Below are positions 1 through 4,462 of a stretch of 7,847 nt of DNA, piece by piece. The translations under genes and the position numbers were made by a program. Under the pieces are notes generated by a model. The model made no database searches. It was not told the origin of the DNA and saw only the letters and a list, made by a program, of their open reading frames with translations. How positions within the stretch are numbered: position 1 is the first letter of the stretch; the number at the start of each line of letters is the position of its first letter. Source of the stretch: Comamonadaceae bacterium (lineage in GTDB: Bacteria > Pseudomonadota > Gammaproteobacteria > Burkholderiales > Burkholderiaceae_C); contig CANHKH010000150.1 in NCBI GenBank assembly GCA_947460165.1, forward strand, positions 1 to 7,847. Direction: 5' to 3'.

Positions 1-727
1 AAACGTCAACGCCTACCGGGGCGCCATGGGCGGCACGGCCGAGGTGGCCGACTTTGCCCAGCTCATTGAGTACGTGGCCGAGATTCCCGGCATAGAACGC
101 ATCCGCTACACCACCAGCCACCCCAACGAGTTCACGCAGCGCCTGATCGAGGTGTACGCCAAGATTCCCAAGTTGGTCAGCCACCTGCACCTGCCGGTGC
201 AGCACGGCAGCGACAAAATCTTGATGGCCATGAAGCGCGGCTATACCGCCATGGAATACAAAAGCACAGTCCGCAAGCTGCGCGCCATTCGGCCCGACAT
301 GGCCATGAGCAGCGACTTTATTGTGGGTTTTCCAGGCGAAACCGAAGACGACTTTGGCCGCATGATGAAGCTGATCGAAGACGTCCACTTTGACAACAGC
401 TTCAGCTTCATCTTCAGCCCGCGCCCGGGCACGCCGGCGGCCAACTTGCCGGACGACACGCCGCACGAAGTCAAGCTCGCGCGCCTGCACACGCTGCAAG
501 CGGCCATCAACGCCAACATCAAATCCATCAGTGAAAGCCGCCTAGGCACGGTGCAGCGCCTGTTGGTGGAAGGCCTGTCCAAGCGCGACGCCAGCGAGCT
601 GATGGGCCGCACCGAATGCAACCGGGTGGTCAATTTCCAGGGCCCGCCCGAGCTCATCGGGCAGTTGGTGGATGTGAGCATCACCGAAGCCAAGGCCTAC
701 ACCTTGCGCGGCCGCTTGGTGCTTTAA
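1..727 (+). CDS. miaB: MiaB, tRNA-2-methylthio-N6-dimethylallyladenosine synthase (3' part only)
   Basis: The 5' end lies outside the window; the first whole codon is at base 2 and the frame ends at TAA 725-727, leaving about 241 C-terminal residues. The fragment opens with NVNAYRG, the stretch that in MiaB follows the radical-SAM core, then shows HLPVQHGSD, DFIVGFPGETEDDF and FSPRPGTPAA, all typical of the methylthiotransferase family. The last 60-70 residues (from about RLGTVQRLLVEG to the end) correspond to the TRAM RNA-binding domain. By family knowledge, the enzyme adds a methylthio group to i6A37 of tRNAs reading UNN codons, using SAM and two iron-sulfur clusters in the cytoplasm. The CxxxCxxC cluster motif and the N-terminal cluster domain are upstream and cannot be checked. 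A RimO-type paralogue is less likely because of the NVNAYRG block. The gene is convergent with ffh. Confidence 0.95.
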   Translation, partial: NVNAYRGAMGGTAEVADFAQLIEYVAEIPGIERIRYTTSHPNEFTQRLIEVYAKIPKLVSHLHLPVQHGSDKILMAMKRGYTAMEYKSTVRKLRAIRPDMAMSSDFIVGFPGETEDDFGRMMKLIEDVHFDNSFSFIFSPRPGTPAANLPDDTPHEVKLARLHTLQAAINANIKSISESRLGTVQRLLVEGLSKRDASELMGRTECNRVVNFQGPPELIGQLVDVSITEAKAYTLRGRLVL

Positions 728-741
728 AAACGGGGCAAGCG

Positions 742-766
742 GGTGCGGCACGGTGATGCGCGCACC
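742..766. other. inverted repeat between convergent miaB and ffh
   Basis: GGTGCG (742-747) pairs with CGCACC (761-766) around a 13-base loop; an alternative pairing is CGGTG (751-755) with CACCG (763-767). It lies in the 88-bp gap between the two convergent stops. On the minus strand a run of five T follows about eleven bases after the stem (724-728 read in reverse), too far for a canonical intrinsic terminator. It might help end ffh transcription, but this is weak. Confidence 0.2.
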
Positions 767-815
767 GACCTGCAGCCTAAGGCCCCAAGGGCGAGGCGTT
801 TGAATCCCTAAGGAC

Positions 816-2192
816 TCAGAACTTGGGCATGCCGCCCATGCCTTTCATGCCCTTCATGCCGCCCATGCGCTTCATCATCTTCATGAGGCCGCCGCCCTTC
901 ATTTTTTTCATCATGGTCTGCATTTGCTCAAACTCGTTGAGCAGGCGGTTGACGTCTTGCACCTGCACGCCCGCGCCGGCTGCGATGCGCCTCTTGCGGG
1001 TGGCCTTGATCAAGTCGGGCTTGCGGCGCTCCTTGAGCGTCATGCTGTGGATGATGCCTTCTTTGCGCCGGATGTCGCGCTCGGCCTTGTCCATGTCCAT
1101 GTGCGAGGCCTTGGCCGCCATCTCGGTGGGCAGCTTGTCCATCAGGCTGGACAGACCACCCATTTTCTTCATTTGCTGAATTTGGCTTAAGAAATCTTCC
1201 AGGTCAAAGTCCGAGCCGCTTTTCATCTTGGCCGCGAACTTCTCAGCGGCCTGCATGTCCACGCCCGCGGTCACCTGCTCGACCAGGGCCACGATGTCGC
1301 CCATGCCCAAAATGCGGCCGGCGTGGCGCTCGGCGTCAAACACCTCCAAGCCATCTATCTTTTCAGACACACCGGCGAATTTGATGGGCGCGCCCGTGAT
1401 CTGGCGCACCGACAGCGCCGCGCCGCCGCGCGAGTCGCCGTCGAGCTTGGTCAGCACAATGCCGGTCAGCGGCAGCGCCTCCTTGAAAGCCTTGGCCGTG
1501 TTGATGGCGTCCTGGCCCTGCATGGCGTCCACCACAAAGAGCGTCTCCACCGGCTTGAGCTCAGCGTGCAGCTCGCGGATCTCGCGCATCAGCGCCTCGT
1601 CAATGGCCAGCCGGCCCGCAGTGTCGACCAGCAACACGTCAAAAAAGTGGCGCTTGGCATGGTCCAGCGCAGCACGGGCAATGTCCAGTGGCTTTTGATC
1701 GGGCGTGCTGGGAAACCATTCGGCCCCGGCCTGGCGGGTCACGGTTTTGAGCTGCTCAATGGCGGCTGGGCGGTACACGTCGCCAGAGACCGTGAGCACT
1801 TTTTTCTTGCGCTTTTCAATCAGATGCTTGGCCAGCTTGGCGGTGGTGGTGGTTTTGCCTGCGCCTTGGAGGCCCGCCATCAGAATCACCGCCGGCGGCT
1901 GGGTCGCCAGGTTGAGGTCGCTCACGCCCTCGCCCATGGTGGCGGCCAGTTCCTTGTTGACGATGCCCACCAAGGCCTGGCCAGGCGAGAGCGAGCCCAT
2001 GACCTCCTGGCCCAGGGCCTTGTCTTTGACGCGGGCAATGAAGTCGCGCACCACCGGCAGGGCCACGTCGGCCTCGAGCAGGGCCATGCGCACCTCGCGC
2101 AACATGTCTTGCACATTGGCCTCGGTGATGCGGGCCTGCCCCCGGAGTTCTTTGACGAGGCGAGAGAGTTTGTCGGTGAGGGCTGAGGCCAT
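816..2192 (-). CDS. ffh: Ffh, signal recognition particle GTPase (SRP54)
   Basis: The protein has 458 residues from ATG 2192-2190, close to the usual length of about 450. It is the cytoplasmic GTPase that binds 4.5S RNA and signal sequences and hands ribosomes to FtsY for co-translational membrane insertion. The N domain covers roughly residues 1-90. The G domain shows the P-loop GLQGAGKT (107-114), the insertion-box segment DVYRPAA (138-144), DTAGR (190-194) and TKLD (248-251). The M domain (about 310-458) has the RNA-binding RKRRIAAGAGVQVQDVNRLL region (399-418). It ends in a methionine/glycine-rich tail with MMKKMKGGG and GGMKGMKGMGGM, as expected for the flexible signal-peptide-binding groove. 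The frame stays open 32 codons further upstream to 2288, but that extension has no family resemblance and overlaps ypjD. MASALTDKLS matches the usual Ffh N-terminus, so I chose it. No strong Shine-Dalgarno is visible. Confidence 0.97.
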   Translation of the reverse strand: MASALTDKLSRLVKELRGQARITEANVQDMLREVRMALLEADVALPVVRDFIARVKDKALGQEVMGSLSPGQALVGIVNKELAATMGEGVSDLNLATQPPAVILMAGLQGAGKTTTTAKLAKHLIEKRKKKVLTVSGDVYRPAAIEQLKTVTRQAGAEWFPSTPDQKPLDIARAALDHAKRHFFDVLLVDTAGRLAIDEALMREIRELHAELKPVETLFVVDAMQGQDAINTAKAFKEALPLTGIVLTKLDGDSRGGAALSVRQITGAPIKFAGVSEKIDGLEVFDAERHAGRILGMGDIVALVEQVTAGVDMQAAEKFAAKMKSGSDFDLEDFLSQIQQMKKMGGLSSLMDKLPTEMAAKASHMDMDKAERDIRRKEGIIHSMTLKERRKPDLIKATRKRRIAAGAGVQVQDVNRLLNEFEQMQTMMKKMKGGGLMKMMKRMGGMKGMKGMGGMPKF

Positions 2193-2253
2193 GGCGTGCC
2201 GCAGGCGCCAAGCGACCACGGAAAATGAAAGTGCGAAGGGATAAACTGTAAGC
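2193..2253. promoter_or_regulatory. compact divergent ffh/ypjD intergenic region
   Basis: These 61 bp separate the divergent starts of ffh (-) and the ypjD-like gene (+), so both promoters must lie here or within the opposing coding sequences. On the plus strand a weak -10-like TAAACT (2242-2247) sits just before the ATG at 2254, without a convincing -35. GAAGGG (2235-2240) resembles a Shine-Dalgarno but is 13 bases from the ATG. If the -10 is real, the ypjD transcript would be nearly leaderless. No good sigma70 pair is visible on the minus strand. Confidence 0.3.
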
Positions 2254-3054
2254 ATGATTTTAGCTTTGAGCCCCGCCTGGGTCATCACCCTCGCCGTCGC
2301 CTCGGCTTTGGGCTACGCCTTGCTGGCCGCCTGGAGCTCGCGCATGGGCCGACGCTCGAGCATGGGTTTGTTCTTGCTGGCTTGGCTGCTGCACGCGCTG
2401 AGCTTGTTCGAAGGCCTCTTTGGCGAGCCCCCCCGCTTTGGTTTTGCGCCCGCCCTGTCCATGACGGTGTGGCTGGTGCTGACGGTGGCCGCCATTGAAA
2501 ACCAGCTTTCCCCGCGCCTGAACACGCGCGGCTACTTGGTGGGCTTGGGCGCGGTGGCCGTGCTGCTGCCCCTGGTCTTTCCCGGGCTGACTTACGCCAC
2601 CATTGCCTCGCCCTGGTTGCCCCTGCATTGGGCGCTGGGCATTGCTTCTTACGGCCTGTTTGGAGCGGCAGTGGCCCACGGCTATGGCATGAACCTGGCC
2701 GAAAAACGGCTGCGCGCAGGCCAAGACCGGGGTGACGGCGTGCCGCTGCTGACCCTGGAGCGGCTGACCTTTCGCTTTGTGGAGGCCGGTTTTGTGCTGC
2801 TGACCGCCAGTTTGCTGGCCGGTTGGTACTTTGCCGAAACCGTTTACGGCCCACAGCTGCGCAGCATGTGGAACCACAAAACGATTTTCTCCATGCTGGC
2901 CTGGCTGACCTTTGCCGGTTTGCTGTTGGGTCGGCTGCGCCAAGGCTGGCGCGGCCGACAGGCGGTGCGGGTGTTGTACTTGGGTGCAGGCTTTTTGCTG
3001 CTGAGTTACCTGGGCTCACGCTTTGTGCTTGAAGTCATCTTGATGCGTGCTTGA
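2254..3054 (+). CDS. ypjD: YpjD/CcsA-family cytochrome c assembly-type inner membrane protein
   Basis: This 266-residue, strongly hydrophobic protein has about eight predicted membrane segments, near residues 6-26, 36-55, 64-82, 93-112, 123-142, 174-194, 210-227 and 237-255. It belongs to the CcsA/HemX/YpjD family. The C-terminal part is characteristic: GWYFAETVYGP (190-200), WNHKTIFSMLAW (206-217) and SRFVLEVIL (255-263). Histidines in or beside membrane segments are H47, H125 (PLHWALGIASYG) and H208 (NHKTIFS). The last two match positions conserved in the CcsA-like fold, where histidines handle heme. The WG/WD tryptophan-rich loop of true CcsA/CcmC heme transporters is not evident, so the exact substrate is uncertain. 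YpjD sits next to ffh in many proteobacteria, including E. coli, which supports the name. A 26-bp gap leads to the next gene, so the two are probably co-transcribed. Confidence 0.88.
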   Translation: MILALSPAWVITLAVASALGYALLAAWSSRMGRRSSMGLFLLAWLLHALSLFEGLFGEPPRFGFAPALSMTVWLVLTVAAIENQLSPRLNTRGYLVGLGAVAVLLPLVFPGLTYATIASPWLPLHWALGIASYGLFGAAVAHGYGMNLAEKRLRAGQDRGDGVPLLTLERLTFRFVEAGFVLLTASLLAGWYFAETVYGPQLRSMWNHKTIFSMLAWLTFAGLLLGRLRQGWRGRQAVRVLYLGAGFLLLSYLGSRFVLEVILMRA

Positions 3055-3080
3055 GCGGGTGATGGACTGAACGGCCCACC

Positions 3081-3341
3081 ATGAAATACCTCTTGCTGCT
3101 TCCCCTGGTGCTGTTGGCGCTGTGGCTGATACGGCGCCCGCGCGGCAGCCATCCCGTACAGGGCCAGGACGCAGCCCACCACAAGCCTGCGCCCGTGGCC
3201 CCGGCAGCAGCGCCTTCCCCCACTGAAATCATTGAATGCGCGCGATGCAAGCTGCACCTGCCGCGCACAGACGCCGTGGCCGGGCTGCATGGGCTGCACT
3301 ACTGCGGCACGGCCCACCGCCAGGACGCCGAAGGTGGCTGA
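3081..3341 (+). CDS. small membrane-anchored zinc-ribbon protein, PP0621 type
   Basis: This 86-residue protein has an N-terminal hydrophobic segment (residues 3-17, MKYLLLLPLVLLALWLI) followed by RRPR, consistent with a single membrane anchor or uncleaved signal with an inside-positive flank. A low-complexity Ala/Pro linker (about 36-47) leads to a small C-terminal domain with CARC (C53, C56) and YCGTAH (C75, H79). This C-x2-C-x18-C-x3-H pattern suggests a zinc-binding ribbon or treble-clef. The architecture matches the uncharacterised PP0621 family, which has no known biochemical role. Its neighbours upstream (ypjD) and downstream (ampD) read the same way, and its TGA (3339-3341) lies inside the start of ampD. 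No clear Shine-Dalgarno precedes ATG 3081; coupling to the upstream gene is plausible. Confidence 0.78.
   Translation: MKYLLLLPLVLLALWLIRRPRGSHPVQGQDAAHHKPAPVAPAAAPSPTEIIECARCKLHLPRTDAVAGLHGLHYCGTAHRQDAEGG
3322..3325 (+). promoter_or_regulatory. ribosome binding site deciding the ampD start
   Basis: AGGA lies eight bases before GTG 3334-3336 and within the end of the PP0621-type gene. It favours the GTG start over the upstream in-frame ATG at 3232, whose added residues (Cys/Thr/Pro/Arg-rich) do not resemble AmpD. The overlap of GTG with the preceding stop suggests translational coupling. Confidence 0.55.
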
Positions 3342-3930
3342 AGACGCGCTGTGGCGCCAAGGCTGGTACCGCCACGCCCACGCCCTGGCTTCCCCCAACT
3401 TTGGACCCCGACCCGCCGGGGCCCGCATAGACCTGCTGGTGCTGCACGCCATCAGCCTGCCGCCCGGCCAATACGGCACAGGCTGCGTGCAGCAACTGTT
3501 CACCAACCAGCTCAATTGGCAAGCGCACCCCTATTTTTTACAGATCCAGGGCTTGGAGGTCTCGGCGCACTTTTTCATTGCCCGAGGCGGAGAACTCTGG
3601 CAATTTGTCAGCTGCGATGAGCGCGCCTGGCATGCAGGCGCCTCCCACTACCGAGGCCGCAGCAACTGCAACGACGACTCCATTGGCATTGAACTCGAAG
3701 GACTGGACGGCCTGCCCTTCGAAGACGCGCAGTACGAAAGCTTGGCCTGCTTGGCCGCAGCCTTGCTGGTGCACTACCCCATCGCCCACCTGGCAGGCCA
3801 TGAACACGTGGCTGCGGGCCGCAAATTCGACCCGGGACCTGGCTTTGATTGGCAAACATTGCAAAACGCTCTGGGTCTGGCCCCCAGGTACTTTCCCCGC
3901 TTAGGGCCTCAAGCCGCAGCGCTGACCTGA
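3334..3930 (+). CDS. ampD: AmpD, 1,6-anhydro-N-acetylmuramyl-L-alanine amidase
   Basis: From GTG 3334 the protein has 198 residues (E. coli AmpD has 183). By family knowledge it is a cytoplasmic zinc amidase of the amidase_2 (PGRP-like) fold. It cleaves the bond between anhydroMurNAc and L-Ala in recycled muropeptides, and so lowers the inducers of AmpC-type beta-lactamases. Visible motifs are LLVLHAISLPPG (zinc ligand H38), VSAHFFIARGGELWQFV, DERAWHAGASHYRGRSNCND and SIGIELEG (E120). Near the end, GHEHVAAGRKFDPGP supplies H156 and D166 as ligands and K164 as the catalytic lysine. All expected active-site residues are present. No signal peptide is seen, which favours AmpD over periplasmic AmiD-like enzymes. 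An in-frame extension to ATG 3232 lies wholly inside the previous gene and is rejected. The gene overlaps the PP0621-type gene by 8 bases and probably closes the transcript that starts at ypjD. A TTA codon follows a run of six T at 3534-3540. Confidence 0.95.
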   Translation: MAEDALWRQGWYRHAHALASPNFGPRPAGARIDLLVLHAISLPPGQYGTGCVQQLFTNQLNWQAHPYFLQIQGLEVSAHFFIARGGELWQFVSCDERAWHAGASHYRGRSNCNDDSIGIELEGLDGLPFEDAQYESLACLAAALLVHYPIAHLAGHEHVAAGRKFDPGPGFDWQTLQNALGLAPRYFPRLGPQAAALT

Positions 3931-3936
3931 GCCCGT

Positions 3937-3963
3937 CCACCGAGCGCGGTGGCACGCGCGTGC
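3937..3963. other. two adjacent GC-rich dyads just after ampD
   Basis: CCACCG (3937-3942) and CGGTGG (3947-3952) form a perfect 6-bp stem with a 4-base loop. The immediately following GCACGCGCGTGC (3952-3963) is a 12-base perfect palindrome. They start seven bases after the ampD stop. No T-tract follows, so this is not a standard intrinsic terminator. It could stabilise the 3' end or mark a Rho-dependent end. Confidence 0.35.
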
Positions 3964-4068
3964 ATTCATCACGCCCCCGGCTCCCCCGCCAGCCCATGGC
4001 CACTGGCCCAAGCGCGCAGTTCACATTTTCTGCGGGTTTGGCCGCTGTGTCGGCGAGTTGCCCTCGGC

Positions 4069-4088
4069 GTCCAAGTCATCGCTTGGAC
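4069..4088. other. perfect 7-bp hairpin upstream of the nrdA promoter
   Basis: GTCCAAG (4069-4075) and CTTGGAC (4082-4088) pair perfectly around the loop TCATCG. No T-run follows on the plus strand, so a terminator is not obvious. It may be part of the 3' untranslated region of ampD or a protein-binding dyad. Confidence 0.35.
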
Positions 4089-4172
4089 AGGCGACGACCG
4101 TGGTAGGCGCCCATCAAGCCGAGTCAAGCTCAAAAAGCGAGTGTTGGTTTTTATAAACTCCCGCGGGTAAAA

Positions 4173-4188
4173 ACACTACATCTAGTGC
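4173..4188. promoter_or_regulatory. NrdR box 1 upstream of nrdA
   Basis: ACACTACATCTAGTGC matches 13 of 16 positions of the palindromic NrdR operator pattern (ACACTATATATAGTGT-like). It ends exactly where the -35 hexamer begins. The second box starts 31 bases downstream, about three helical turns, which is the usual spacing of paired NrdR boxes. NrdR is the ATP/dATP-sensing ATP-cone repressor of ribonucleotide reductase genes. Confidence 0.85.
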
Positions 4189-4217
4189 TTGAATTGCGCC
4201 TATCCCCTAGGTATAGT
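4189..4217 (+). promoter_or_regulatory. sigma70-type promoter of nrdA
   Basis: TTGAAT (4189-4194, -35, 4 of 6) and TATAGT (4212-4217, -10, 5 of 6) are separated by exactly 17 bases. The -10 lies inside NrdR box 2 and the -35 abuts box 1, a repressor-occludes-polymerase layout. The expected start of transcription is an A near 4223-4224. Confidence 0.7.
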
Positions 4218-4219
4218 GT
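4204..4219. promoter_or_regulatory. NrdR box 2 overlapping the -10 of nrdA
   Basis: CCCCTAGGTATAGTGT matches 12 of 16 positions of the NrdR pattern, with a strong right half (TATAGTGT) and a weaker left half. It overlaps the -10 hexamer at 4212-4217. Together with box 1 it predicts direct repression of nrdA, and probably nrdB, by NrdR when dATP is high. Confidence 0.8.
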
Positions 4220-4223
4220 GTGA

Positions 4224-4462
4224 AGCGCTGAGATTAAAGCTCCAACAGGATCTCAAAAGGCATCCCGCTTGGCCCCCCAAGAGACGACTTTCCCGCCCCT
4301 GCACCAGGCCCCACCACCCAGGCTTGCATGCGTACAGAGGCCCAAATTTAGTTCACAGTCAGTTCAAGCTTATTGAAGTTACGCTGAAAAATTGCCCTTA
4401 TCACTGTCTAGACACACTGCCCAGATTCGCCGTCCACACCCCCTAAAAAAATCAGAGAACAC
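4224..4462 (+). other. long 5' leader of nrdA
   Basis: If transcription starts near 4224, about 239 untranslated bases precede ATG 4463. The leader is C-rich and G-poor in its middle and last parts. Small stems can be drawn: TGAGAT/ATCTCA (4229-4234 with 4250-4255), CTTGG/CCAAG (4268-4272 with 4277-4281) and TTCAA/TTGAA (4363-4367 with 4373-4377). I recognise no known riboswitch. An open frame in this stretch lacks a plausible start and ribosome site. A weak ribosome site, AGAGA (4454-4458), sits four bases from the nrdA ATG. Confidence 0.5.

Larger units (their letters stand above)
3931..4172. other. noncoding stretch between ampD and the nrdA promoter
   Basis: I find no credible gene here on either strand: the open frames are short, overlap ampD and lack family motifs or ribosome sites. 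It contains the post-ampD dyads, the hairpin at 4069-4088, an A/T-rich patch around 4136-4174 and the palindrome CCCGCGGG (4160-4167). Composition shifts from GC-rich to more A/T-rich towards the NrdR boxes, as expected when approaching a promoter. Confidence 0.6.

Noticed and set aside
728..815. intrinsic terminator between miaB and ffh
   Set aside because: Stems can be drawn, but no T-tract follows directly on either strand.
829..890. tandem repeat at the ffh 3' end
   Set aside because: The repeated Met/Gly/Lys codons encode the normal methionine-rich tail of the SRP M domain, so no separate repeat element is needed.
1323..2186. 287-codon open frame on the plus strand inside ffh
   Set aside because: It is the antisense shadow of the Ffh GTPase domain, with a His/Arg/Gly-rich product and no recognisable domain or ribosome site.
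2260..3019. minus-strand open frames across the ypjD-like gene
   Set aside because: They mirror a membrane protein with eight hydrophobic segments. Their products are Gln/Arg/Pro-rich and have no motifs.
4398..4406. possible DnaA box (TTATC...) upstream of nrdA
   Set aside because: Only the first five bases fit TTATCCACA. DnaA control of nrdAB is known in E. coli, but the match here is too poor.
4189..4446. 85-codon open frame in the nrdA leader
   Set aside because: Its first start codon (TTG) is part of the -35 hexamer, upstream of the predicted transcript start. No ribosome site or recognisable product is seen.
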